Shown here: in pieces, positions 1 to 4,919 of the stretch
How positions within the stretch are numbered: the stretch's first letter is position 1
How the letters are laid out: the number at the start of each line of letters is the position of its first letter
Source: an uncultured Bacilli bacterium
GTDB taxonomy: Bacteria; Bacillota_I; Bacilli_A; RF39; UBA660
Length of the DNA: 5,265 nt
Direction: 5' to 3'
NCBI GenBank assembly: GCA_947625715.1
Contig: CANQPR010000085.1
Span: 1-5,265 of the forward strand
Translations under genes and position numbers: made by a program
The notes under the pieces: model-generated
Databases searched by the model: none
The model's input: the letters and a program-made list of their open reading frames with translations, nothing else
What the model was told of the DNA's origin: nothing

Positions 1-25
1 ACGTGTTCGGTTTATTTTAGCGTCT

Positions 26-421
26 TCATTGACGGTTTTTGTCGTGGACAAAATTTATGTTTTTATTTTCAACCTTAACACCTCCCACTTTAATTTCTGA
101 CATTCTTAAAGAAATAATTGCTTCTAACCACAACAAAGACCATTCAGCAAAATAAGATTTTAAAGCTTTTGTTTCAGTATCTAAATCAATTAAATCAAAT
201 TTTATATTTTGCAATTTTTCTTCATCTATAGATACTAAACTTTCTTTATTCACATATGTTGCTAAAATCGTATTAATTTCAACTAATACTTTCTCAAAAT
301 TCTTTTTTTGTTCTTTGTAAATATCTAATTGAGTTGATGCTGTAACATAAAATATTAAATTTTTAAAAGCAAAGTCAATATTTTCTTTTGTTGGACTGCC
401 TACATTGAAAGTTTCATCCAT
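26..421 (-). CDS. Hypothetical protein, 131 aa
   Basis: I do not recognise this protein. It is soluble in appearance, with no signal peptide or membrane segment. The middle is acidic and helix-prone (residues ~28-90, rich in K, E, D and L). An aromatic/leucine patch (SLLWLEAIISL, around residues 95-105) is followed by a short basic tail. The ATG at 419-421 is chosen as start because an AAAGGAGGC ribosome site ends 7 bases upstream; an in-frame TTG at 425-427 lies too close to that site. A good promoter sits just upstream (447-475), so this gene is probably transcribed on its own and not from the amidase remnant behind it. The ORF ends in TGA at 26-28, where base composition becomes less AT-rich. 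Whether the C-terminus is native cannot be judged. Confidence 0.7.
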   Translation of the reverse strand: MDETFNVGSPTKENIDFAFKNLIFYVTASTQLDIYKEQKKNFEKVLVEINTILATYVNKESLVSIDEEKLQNIKFDLIDLDTETKALKSYFAEWSLLWLEAIISLRMSEIKVGGVKVENKNINFVHDKNRQ

Positions 422-427
422 TAGCAA

Positions 428-436
428 GCCTCCTTT
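428..436 (-). promoter_or_regulatory. Ribosome binding site deciding the start of the 131-aa gene
   Basis: The minus strand reads AAAGGAGGC. The GGAGG core (429-433) is 7 bases from the ATG at 419-421 but only one base from the TTG at 425-427, which favours the ATG. Confidence 0.8.
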
Positions 437-446
437 CTTATCTTAT

Positions 447-475
447 ATTATAGGATTTTTTTCTAAATAGTTCAA
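447..475 (-). promoter_or_regulatory. Sigma-A-type promoter of the 131-aa gene
   Basis: On the minus strand a -35 box TTGAAC (470-475) and a perfect -10 box TATAAT (447-452) are separated by 17 bases. Transcription would begin near 440, leaving a short leader that contains the AAAGGAGGC site. Boxes and spacing are close to the housekeeping consensus. Confidence 0.7.
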
Positions 476-480
476 TAATT

Positions 481-867
481 TTACTCATTATTCCCCATAA
501 AAATTCTATCCCCTTTTTTCACAATATATGAATTACTTCCTTTTAATGGAACATATGGTACTTTTAAATAATTTGCTACTCCTCTTACTACTGCTTCTGC
601 TAAATCTTGCCAATTATTTTTAATTAATTCAACATCATCATTATTACTATCAGCAAATCCATATTCTATTATAATTGATTCATTATTTGGAGTATCTCGC
701 AAAATATAATAATAATCTTTAGATGGATCTGATGGTAATCTTCTTTGATAATATTTCCGAACATTTTGGCCTGATTTAATAAACTCATTTGCTATACTTT
801 TTGATAATGCATCACTATTTCGTAATGAATAAATTATTTCTGCACCATCTCCACCTCGTGGGTTCAT
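481..867 (-). pseudogene. N-acetylmuramoyl-L-alanine amidase (Amidase_3) fragment, 5' part missing
   Basis: This is the back half of a zinc-dependent cell-wall amidase of the Amidase_3 family, which cleaves the bond between N-acetylmuramic acid and L-alanine in peptidoglycan. Conserved family stretches are visible: GGDGAEIIYSLRN (residues 5-17), GQNVRKYYQRRLP (33-45) and IIIEYGF (65-71), whose Glu68 matches the catalytic glutamate. The N-terminal half, which in this family carries the zinc ligands (DxGHGG histidine, a glutamate, and the HxN histidine), is absent. The fragment starts just after the expected HxN position. A stop codon directly precedes the first ATG and there is no ribosome site, so this is not an intact gene. 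The C-terminus begins a LysM-like segment (YIVKKGD, 114-120) and stops after eight more residues, so the 3' end is probably damaged too. The kinase gene ends 13 bases upstream, which suggests the break was made by insertion. Confidence 0.85.
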
Positions 868-880
868 TTACCATTAGTAA
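868..880. other. Candidate left boundary of the inserted element
   Basis: These 13 bases separate the stop codon of the kinase gene from the first surviving codon of the amidase remnant. They form a small dyad (TTAC-N5-GTAA). If the amidase was interrupted by recombinase-mediated insertion, the crossover should lie here or in the flanking few tens of bases. I see no second copy inside the window to prove it. Confidence 0.3.
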
Positions 881-1408
881 TTATTTTAATATATTGTTTT
901 TCTTTAAATAATCATAAACTGTTTGCGTAGCTTCTTTTATGTTTTGGTTAGATATATCAACTTTGGGAATATTCCTAAATTCAGCATAACTTGCAACTTG
1001 ATCCCATTTAATCTCTCTCATATAATGTTCTTTATGTTTTTCTTTATATTCCAAAGCATCTTCACCTTCAAGAATTAACCTATCATAAATTGCTTCGGAT
1101 GTATCTATAATTTCTATAGATTTAGTGTTAGTCATCAATAATTCTTCTACTATATTTTTTGAAAATATAGGTGAAACTGCCATTATAAAATTATTTTCAC
1201 CGTTTTCTATTATGTTTAGCATTATTAACTCTTTAATACAAAATCTGTTTTCATCATTAGGAAATTCTTCTTGAAATAAATCTATACTACCATACATTTT
1301 TATTATTTCATCATCTATGTCATAAAATTTGTAATTGATTTTTTTGGCTAACTCTTTTCCAATTGTTGTTTTTCCTACATTGGATATACCCCATATTAAT
1401 AATTTCAT
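881..1408 (-). CDS. Small P-loop kinase, shikimate-kinase-like fold, 175 aa
   Basis: A P-loop NTPase of the small-molecule kinase type. The Walker A motif GISNVGKTT is at residues 7-15. It is followed by FYDIDDEI (28-35), which resembles the acidic substrate-side motif of shikimate and gluconate kinases. A helical region, LFQEEFPNDENRF (44-56), resembles the shikimate kinase segment before its conserved arginine. The second half diverges. A basic stretch, YKEKHKEHYMREIKW (121-135), could be the ATP-closing lid. The substrate is unknown and I would not call it AroK: a real shikimate kinase would be expected in an aromatic-synthesis setting. The gene begins 2 bp after the stop of the pRiA4b-like gene, and its GGTGA ribosome site lies inside the end of that gene, so the two are probably translationally coupled. 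It looks like cargo of a mobile element. Confidence 0.75.
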   Translation of the reverse strand: MKLLIWGISNVGKTTIGKELAKKINYKFYDIDDEIIKMYGSIDLFQEEFPNDENRFCIKELIMLNIIENGENNFIMAVSPIFSKNIVEELLMTNTKSIEIIDTSEAIYDRLILEGEDALEYKEKHKEHYMREIKWDQVASYAEFRNIPKVDISNQNIKEATQTVYDYLKKNNILK

Positions 1409-1410
1409 TT

Positions 1411-2010
1411 CTATTCACCATGCTCATATCCGTATTTAATTTTATAAAAATATCTTCTTACATGCAAATTATTTTTACCTAAGTCAAAGTTTCTGTAATC
1501 ATATATTTTACTATGCCTTCCATCCATTTCTAATGCATAGTAATCTGATTTTCCAGTTTTATCAATATCATCGACAACTTCTTTTAGTTCATCACTAGTA
1601 ATATCGTCAATCATACCATAACCTTTTCCATCTATAATATATGGATAATGCATTCCATTTCCTTTTTCAAATGCCCTAGAACCTAAATATGTGATTTTAA
1701 ATGTAGTAGTTGAACCCGTATCATATTCCATAATCATAGTGTCATTTTCCTTTAATCTAAGACTATTTAATTTAGTTATAACAGCATTTATAGGTGGAAC
1801 TTCACTATGGTCATCTTCTATACATACCCAGCAATCATAAGTTTTGTCATTATAATTTATTGAATATAAATGATATGCTAACGATTTAAAAGATGCAAGT
1901 ATACTATATGCCAAGTCAGCAACAGTCCTTCTATCTGTTATTTCAATTTTTCTCCAAATTACATTTTCTAAACCTTCAATTTCAACTTTAAAAGTTAATA
2001 CTTTTGTCAT
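1411..2010 (-). CDS. pRiA4b ORF-3-like (PRiA4_ORF3) family protein, 199 aa
   Basis: It matches the family named after ORF-3 of plasmid pRiA4b, also annotated as IS1096 passenger TnpR-like. Recognisable segments in order are VIWRKIEI (17-24), LAYHLYSI (44-51), MIMEYDTGSTTTFKI (92-106, the place of the usual YEYDFGD motif) and YPYIIDGKGYGMIDD (122-136). The biochemical function of the family is not established, and despite the TnpR label I see no recombinase catalytic motif. The ATG is supported by GAGGTG about 5 bases upstream. The gene lies 23 bp behind the stop of the serine recombinase on the same strand and 2 bp ahead of the kinase, with no convincing terminator between, so recombinase, this gene and the kinase may share a transcript. 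The family often travels on plasmids and transposons, which fits a cargo role. Confidence 0.8.
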   Translation of the reverse strand: MTKVLTFKVEIEGLENVIWRKIEITDRRTVADLAYSILASFKSLAYHLYSINYNDKTYDCWVCIEDDHSEVPPINAVITKLNSLRLKENDTMIMEYDTGSTTTFKITYLGSRAFEKGNGMHYPYIIDGKGYGMIDDITSDELKEVVDDIDKTGKSDYYALEMDGRHSKIYDYRNFDLGKNNLHVRRYFYKIKYGYEHGE

Positions 2011-2033
2011 GATAACACCTCATTTAGGGAATA

Positions 2034-3695
2034 TTATACACTATTTTTTCCTTTTCTACCATATGGATTTTTTGCTAAATTCCTATTCTCATATTTAAAA
2101 GCAACTTTCGGTGCAACATCATATTTATATTTAATAGTAATATTTCTGTCTTTGTCTATAACTATTTTGTCTACGAGAGTATCAATCAGTTCTTTTTTAG
2201 GTTTATTTAAATCTAATAGTTTTTTTATCTTTTTTGTATAGTTAGGTAAAACACTAACTTTATTTTTTATTTTATATTTCTTAACTTGTTCATTATCTAT
2301 ACTTTCATTTATCTGTTTTAATTTGTTTTCTGATTCACTAGCTAATACCTTATAAGCATCTGCAGAAATAATTCCATCACACCTATCATTATATAAAGTT
2401 GCTAATCTATTAGTTGTTTTATCTTTTTCAATTTGTAATTCCTTTATAACTTTATCTATATCAGTTGTTTCTTTATGAATATTTTTAACAATTTCACTAT
2501 TTAATTCATTTACATCAAGTTCTTTAATTAATTTAGATACTGATTTATTAATTTGTTCTAAAATTTGTTCTTCTAAATAATTATACGGATAAAAATGTGA
2601 ATAGCATCTTCCTCTTACAGGATCTCTAGAATATCTATTGCAATTAACTGACCAATAATCTAACTTTTTTCTATAAAGTACAGTTAATCTATTTTGACAC
2701 TCTTTGCAAAACAATTTTCCTTCCAATAATCTTTTTTCTCTATTAGTTTTTACTTCGTAATTTCTAGTATTTCTTTTTCTCAAAGTATTAACATAATTGA
2801 AAGTATCCTTATCTACTAATGCCTCATGTGTGTTTTCAACTATTATCCATAGTTTTTCATCTAAAGTTATTTTCTTTTTTGATTTATAATTAACTTTTGT
2901 TTGAGTATGTTGTACTAAATCCCCAGTATAAATTCTATTACATAAAATCTTTTTCACTGTAGAAATATTCCAATTATCTCTATCAATTAATCTTGATGAA
3001 TAGTTAGTCTTTTTATATCCACTTGGAGTTTGTACTTTTGCTTTATTAAGTCTATTTGCTATTTCAGTAGGTCCAATTCCATCTGCCCTCCATTTGAATA
3101 TATTTTTAACAACAGGTGCAGTTTCTGGATTAGGTATTAAGTGTCCCTTATCTTCTGGATCCCTCATATAGCCAAAGCAAGGCAAACTTCCAACAAATTT
3201 TCCATTCTTTCTTTTTTCATTTAATACATTTCTAATTTTAACTGAGTTTTGCTTACTATAATAATCATTACAAGCAATTATAAAAGTTGATGAATCATTA
3301 CTAGCTTGATTTTTAAAACTGTCATAGGATTCTAATATAGAAATAAATCTTATATTATTTTCCGGAAAAAATGTTTCAATATAATAACCAGTCATAACAT
3401 GATCTCTACCTAATCTTGATAAATCTTTTACTATGATACAATTTATTTTTTTGTTATTTATATCTTCTAACATTTTTTGAAATCCAGGTCTTTCAAAATC
3501 AGTACCAGAATATCCATCATCAACATATTCTTTAACTAAATTAAAATTATTATTTTTAACATAACTTCTTAATAATTCTTTTTGATTAATCACACTTTCA
3601 CTATCAGATTCATATTTTTTATCTTTATCTTCTTGAGATAATCTTATGTAGATTCCAACATTGAAATCTACACCAGTTAAGTAAGTATTATACAT
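2034..3695 (-). CDS. Large serine recombinase (TndX/TnpX-like), 553 aa
   Basis: A site-specific recombinase that cuts and rejoins DNA through a serine-phosphate intermediate to integrate and excise an element. The resolvase domain (about 12-160) holds GIYIRLSQED with nucleophile Ser20 and Arg18, then DGYSGTDFERPGF (60-72) and IIVKDLSRLGRD (87-98) with the conserved active-site arginines. The Recombinase domain (about 170-300) has CFGYMRDPE and the NRIYTGDL segment. A zinc ribbon follows, with Cys330, Cys333, Cys352 and Cys364. A long lysine/glutamate-rich coiled coil (about 400-475) and a C-terminal region ending NPYGRKGKNSV complete it. The length and architecture agree with TndX of Tn5397 and relatives, so it appears intact. 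The ATG is preceded by AAAGGAGG. Such genes usually sit near an end of their element, here probably the left. The palindrome and hairpin upstream (3716-3786) may affect its expression. Confidence 0.96.
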   Translation of the reverse strand: MYNTYLTGVDFNVGIYIRLSQEDKDKKYESDSESVINQKELLRSYVKNNNFNLVKEYVDDGYSGTDFERPGFQKMLEDINNKKINCIIVKDLSRLGRDHVMTGYYIETFFPENNIRFISILESYDSFKNQASNDSSTFIIACNDYYSKQNSVKIRNVLNEKRKNGKFVGSLPCFGYMRDPEDKGHLIPNPETAPVVKNIFKWRADGIGPTEIANRLNKAKVQTPSGYKKTNYSSRLIDRDNWNISTVKKILCNRIYTGDLVQHTQTKVNYKSKKKITLDEKLWIIVENTHEALVDKDTFNYVNTLRKRNTRNYEVKTNREKRLLEGKLFCKECQNRLTVLYRKKLDYWSVNCNRYSRDPVRGRCYSHFYPYNYLEEQILEQINKSVSKLIKELDVNELNSEIVKNIHKETTDIDKVIKELQIEKDKTTNRLATLYNDRCDGIISADAYKVLASESENKLKQINESIDNEQVKKYKIKNKVSVLPNYTKKIKKLLDLNKPKKELIDTLVDKIVIDKDRNITIKYKYDVAPKVAFKYENRNLAKNPYGRKGKNSV

Positions 3696-3715
3696 TTATC
3701 CTCCTTTTCTTCTTA

Positions 3716-3732
3716 CTTAATTGGGTATTAAG
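3716..3732 (-). promoter_or_regulatory. Hairpin just upstream of the recombinase ribosome site
   Basis: A perfect 6-bp stem (CTTAAT/ATTAAG) with a 5-base loop ends about a dozen bases before the GGAGG at 3700-3704. It has no following T tract, so it is not a terminator. It could modulate translation or mRNA stability of the recombinase message, but it is short and AT-rich. Confidence 0.35.
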
Positions 3733-3734
3733 AC

Positions 3735-3786
3735 TCATCCATGATAGCATCATCTTACTTGATTTGCAAATCATTAGTTGGATGAT
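3735..3786. repeat. Nested imperfect palindromes between the small ORF and the recombinase gene
   Basis: At the centre is a perfect 14-bp palindrome, TGATTTGCAAATCA (3760-3773). Around it ATCATC (3749-3754) faces GATGAT (3781-3786). An overlapping alternative pairs TCATCCA plus ATGAT (3735-3745) with ATCAT and TGGATGA (3770-3785). The two pairings exclude each other in RNA. The site could be an operator, a recombinase-binding or accessory site, or an attenuation structure. The sequence alone does not decide. Confidence 0.5.
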
Positions 3787-3875
3787 TCTCCTTTTTCTTC
3801 TTTTATTATCTCTTCGATTAAATATTTTAAAATAAGATCTTTAAATGTAGTGTTATTCAAATAGGTATCCTCCAT
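3774..3875 (-). CDS. Small ORF, 33 aa, upstream of the recombinase
   Basis: ATG at 3873-3875 is preceded by AGGTGG with a 7-base gap, a credible ribosome site. The product is short and strongly charged: MEDTYLNNTTFKDLIL, then an amphipathic lysine/glutamate-rich helix (about residues 12-30), ending in ESSN. I recognise no family. It lies 78 bp before the recombinase start, same strand, and could be a small accessory factor or a leader ORF in the recombinase transcript. Its stop codon abuts the 14-bp palindrome. At 33 codons it could be chance, but the ribosome site and placement argue for translation. Confidence 0.5.
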   Translation of the reverse strand: MEDTYLNNTTFKDLILKYLIEEIIKEEKGESSN

Positions 3876-3936
3876 GATTAAACCACCTATTTAAATTTAT
3901 GTTTAAATTATTTATTATTGATATTTTTTCATACAT
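3853..3936 (-). CDS. Possible leader ORF, 27 aa, overlapping the 33-aa ORF
   Basis: ATG at 3934-3936 follows AAAGGAG with an 8-base gap. The peptide begins MYEKISIINNLNINL and ends GGYLFE. It overlaps the start of the 33-aa ORF by 23 bases in another frame, and the ribosome site of that ORF lies inside this one. This arrangement suggests a leader peptide whose translation opens or blocks the next start. It has no recognisable domain. It may simply be a chance ORF behind a ribosome site. Confidence 0.35.
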   Translation of the reverse strand: MYEKISIINNLNINLNRWFNHGGYLFE

Positions 3937-3949
3937 ATATCAAACTCCT

Positions 3950-3987
3950 TTCTAGTTATTTAACTAGTTATATATTTAAACTAGTTA
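3950..3987. repeat. CTAGTTA operator-like repeats
   Basis: CTAGTTA occurs at 3952-3958, 3964-3970 and 3981-3987. Two of the copies sit inside perfect AACTAGTT palindromes (3962-3969 and 3979-3986), 17 bp apart. CTAGTTA-TT-TAACTAG (3952-3967) is itself a 7-bp inverted repeat. The cluster lies directly upstream of the AAAGGAG site of the 27-aa ORF and downstream of the likely promoter, as expected for an operator controlling the recombinase transcript. The binder is unknown; the ribbon-helix-helix or winged-helix protein encoded to the right are candidates. Confidence 0.5.
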
Positions 3988-4010
3988 ATTTATAATTTTA
4001 ATATTTTTAT

Positions 4011-4039
4011 ATTTTATTTATTATATTATTGTAGTTAAA
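4011..4039 (-). promoter_or_regulatory. Weak promoter candidate for the recombinase transcript
   Basis: Minus-strand TTTAAC (4034-4039) and TAAAAT (4011-4016) are 17 bases apart. The surrounding DNA is almost pure A/T, so such matches arise easily. Some promoter is expected here because a terminator-like hairpin closes the upstream operon at 4059-4108. Confidence 0.35.
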
Positions 4040-4050
4040 TTTATCTTTTG

Positions 4051-4108
4051 AAAAAGAAAAATACATCCATTCAATTAGTCTTTATAATCTAAACTTATGG
4101 ATGTATTT
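4051..4108 (-). terminator. Rho-independent-type terminator of the regulator operon
   Basis: A perfect 12-bp inverted repeat (4097-4108 with 4059-4070; arms contain ATGGATGT/ACATCCAT) is followed on the minus strand by a T-rich run TTTTTCTTTTTC. The 26-base loop contains the stop codon of the winged-helix gene and can itself pair partly. A stem overlapping the end of its own gene is common in compact operons. The stem is AT-rich, so termination may be incomplete, allowing some read-through toward the recombinase. Confidence 0.65.
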
Positions 4109-4374
4109 ATTTCATTAACTATAAATATTTTTCTTATGAATTTATGTTTAAATTCCATTTTAATATAATTATTATCAGATAGTTCTTTTAATAATCTAGT
4201 TATAGCCCTCGTGTCTAAATTTAATTTATCAGCTAAATAACTATTGTTAGCATAACAATATCCTTCTTGATATGTTAATAACACTAATAACCCATATAGT
4301 AATTTAGCACTAGAACTTACATTAGTATCTGATAATAATACAATTGGTATTTTTATATAATTATCATAATTCAC
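4075..4374 (-). CDS. Winged-helix DNA-binding protein, RepA/HTH_36-like, 99 aa
   Basis: A small helix-turn-helix protein resembling the N-terminal DNA-binding region of plasmid replication initiators (RepA_N, HTH_36). IPIVLLSD (9-16) and SSSAKLLYGLLVLL (20-33) match the usual opening, and YLADKLNLDTRAITRLLKELSDNNYI (46-71) is the HTH with its recognition helix. The start is taken as GTG at 4372-4374, 8 bases after AGGAGG. The GTG nine bases further upstream (4381-4383) overlaps that ribosome site and cannot be the start. RepA_N initiators are usually several hundred residues, so this is either a stand-alone regulator or only the DNA-binding part. It follows the ribbon-helix-helix gene by 12 bp, with the ribosome site overlapping that gene's stop, and is closed by a terminator. 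A role in replication or copy control is inferred from fold and nearby iteron-like repeats, not shown. Confidence 0.75.
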   Translation of the reverse strand: MNYDNYIKIPIVLLSDTNVSSSAKLLYGLLVLLTYQEGYCYANNSYLADKLNLDTRAITRLLKELSDNNYIKMEFKHKFIRKIFIVNEINTSISLDYKD

Positions 4375-4378
4375 ATAT

Positions 4379-4388
4379 ATCACCTCCT
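4379..4388 (-). promoter_or_regulatory. Ribosome binding site deciding the GTG start of the winged-helix gene
   Basis: AGGAGGTGAT on the minus strand is a near-perfect Shine-Dalgarno sequence. It overlaps the TAG stop of the upstream gene (4387-4389) and lies 8 bases from the GTG at 4372-4374, which indicates translational coupling. Confidence 0.8.
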
Positions 4389-4545
4389 AATCATTATCTT
4401 TATAATTATGATTTTTTAACATTTCAATATAGCCTATTTCTAATAATTCTTTCATCATTTTAGAAATAGATAAGTTATAAAATTTAGCCATTAATTTTAT
4501 TCTATCGAATAATTCAAATGGTATATATAATTTAAAAATTCTCAT
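4387..4545 (-). CDS. Ribbon-helix-helix (CopG/Arc-type) protein, 52 aa
   Basis: A small probable DNA-binding dimer. The layout matches the ribbon-helix-helix fold: an N-terminal strand with alternating residues (RIFKLYI, 2-8), helix A (PFELFDRIKLMAKFY, 9-23), a short turn, and helix B (SISKMMKELLEIGYIEML, 26-43), with a polar tail. The ATG at 4543-4545 is preceded by AAGGAGG at a normal distance. It is the first gene of a two-gene operon with the winged-helix protein. Upstream lies a roughly 340-base structured leader, then repeats and promoters. Proteins of this type commonly repress their own promoter and, on plasmids, control copy number (CopG) or bind centromere repeats. The direct repeats or the TAGGATGA words upstream are natural candidate targets, but that is inference. 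Confidence 0.75.
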   Translation of the reverse strand: MRIFKLYIPFELFDRIKLMAKFYNLSISKMMKELLEIGYIEMLKNHNYKDND

Positions 4546-4560
4546 ATTGCTCCTCCTTCC

Positions 4561-4581
4561 TAATAGGATGATTTCCTATTA
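4561..4581 (-). promoter_or_regulatory. Hairpin adjoining the ribosome site of the ribbon-helix-helix gene
   Basis: A perfect 8-bp stem (TAATAGGA/TCCTATTA) with a 5-base loop, directly upstream of the AAGGAGG site. It contains one exact copy of the 8-bp word TAGGATGA (4564-4571). It may act as an operator in DNA or as a translational control element in RNA. Confidence 0.45.
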
Positions 4582-4609
4582 AATTATTGTGATTTCTAAA
4601 AAAGCAGGA

Positions 4610-4676
4610 TAAGAAAATAGCACCACAAATTAAAAAAAGCCTTATTATATAAGGAAATTTAATGGTGCTATTCTTA
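4610..4676 (-). terminator. Nested terminator/attenuator 2 in the operon leader
   Basis: The inner hairpin CCTTAT-3 nt-ATAAGG (4640-4654) is followed on the minus strand by C and seven Ts (4632-4638), a textbook intrinsic terminator core. It is enclosed by AATTT/AAATT pairing and by an outer 9-bp stem, TGGTGCTAT (4663-4671) with ATAGCACCA (4617-4625), that extends with TCTTA/TAAGA. The 3' arm of the outer stem lies after the T run. Folding is therefore hierarchical, and termination would occur before the outer stem can close. It stands about 65 bases before the ribbon-helix-helix start, so termination here would silence the operon. Confidence 0.6.
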
Positions 4677-4725
4677 TTTCGTACTTACGAAATTCATCCT
4701 ACTTCGTAGGTTAATATAAAGGATG
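4676..4725 (-). repeat. Two adjacent hairpins in the operon leader
   Basis: ATTTCGT-4 nt-ACGAAAT (4676-4693) is a perfect 7-bp stem. Next to it CCTAC-3 nt-GTAGG (4698-4710) is a 5-bp stem that competes with CATCCT/AGGATG (4695-4700 with 4720-4725). One exact TCATCCTA word lies at 4694-4701. Neither hairpin has a following T tract. They add to the run of secondary structures across this untranslated stretch. Confidence 0.45.
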
Positions 4726-4772
4726 TTACTCTATTTAACCCTTTATTTATAATAAATATTAATTAATGATTA

Positions 4773-4812
4773 TCATCCTATTCTAATGAAATTTAGAATT
4801 TTTATAGGATGA
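4773..4812 (-). repeat. Long inverted repeat coinciding with the leader ORF
   Basis: TCATCCTAT (4773-4781) pairs with ATAGGATGA (4804-4812). Inside, ATTCTAA (4780-4786) pairs with TTAGAAT (4793-4799), with a four-base bulge on the right arm. Each arm contains one exact 8-bp word, TCATCCTA or TAGGATGA. It overlaps almost the entire 15-codon ORF, so a translating ribosome would melt it. Confidence 0.55.
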
Positions 4813-4820
4813 CTAGTCAT
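4773..4820 (-). CDS. Possible leader peptide, 15 aa
   Basis: The ATG at 4818-4820 follows GAGGAGG (4829-4835) with an 8-base gap and encodes MTSHPIKILNFIRIG. A second in-frame ATG at 4824-4826 is too close to the ribosome site. The start codon lies inside a perfect 12-bp palindrome, ATGACTAGTCAT (4809-4820), and the coding stretch matches the inverted repeat at 4773-4812. A strong ribosome site leading to a tiny ORF inside a hairpin, between two terminator-like structures, is the layout of attenuation leaders. Isoleucine makes up 4 of 15 residues, but I see no run of a single codon. No homology is claimed. Confidence 0.4.
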   Translation of the reverse strand: MTSHPIKILNFIRIG

Positions 4821-4835
4821 AATCATCGCCTCCTC

Positions 4836-4887
4836 TAAAATAGCAAAAAAAGAAGACCTAAGTCCTCCTATAAATATTGCTATTTTA
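4836..4887 (-). terminator. Nested terminator/attenuator 1 at the start of the operon leader
   Basis: The inner hairpin AGGAGGAC-TTAG-GTCTTCTT (4850-4869; 8 bp with two G-T wobbles) runs into a seven-T tract (4845-4851), a terminator core on the minus strand. It is enclosed by a perfect 11-bp outer stem, TAAAATAGCAA (4836-4846) with its complement (4877-4887). The start predicted from the promoter at 4892-4919 falls about where the outer 5' arm begins. The architecture, and the AATAGCA/TGCTATT sequence of the outer stem, resemble the structure at 4610-4676. Just beyond lie GAGGAGG and the leader ORF. Confidence 0.6.
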
Positions 4888-4891
4888 CTAT

Positions 4892-4919
4892 ATTATATAC
4901 CTTTGATATAACAAAACAA
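4892..4919 (-). promoter_or_regulatory. Promoter P3, nearest to the leader
   Basis: A perfect -10 TATAAT (4892-4897) and a -35 TTGTTT (4914-4919) are 16 bases apart on the minus strand. Transcription would start near 4885, at the edge of the first nested stem. The -35 box touches the first unit of the 12-bp repeat array, so a protein bound to the array would be expected to affect it. Confidence 0.55.

Noticed and set aside
425..427. TTG as start of the 131-aa gene
   Set aside because: It lies one base from the GGAGG core. The ATG two codons later has normal spacing.
481..867. Functional cell-wall amidase
   Set aside because: The zinc-ligand half is missing, a stop codon directly precedes the ATG, and there is no ribosome site.
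881..1408. Genuine shikimate kinase (aroK)
   Set aside because: Only the Walker A and following acidic motif agree. The second half diverges and the neighbours are mobile-element genes.
3760..3773. 14-bp palindrome as the element's attachment site
   Set aside because: It lies between genes of the presumed element and not at a boundary, and no second copy is present in the window.
4381..4383. GTG as start of the winged-helix gene
   Set aside because: It overlaps the Shine-Dalgarno sequence. The GTG at 4372-4374 is 8 bases downstream of it.
4836..4887. Terminator acting on the plus strand
   Set aside because: The plus-strand side lacks a T run right after the stem, and no plus-strand gene is present.
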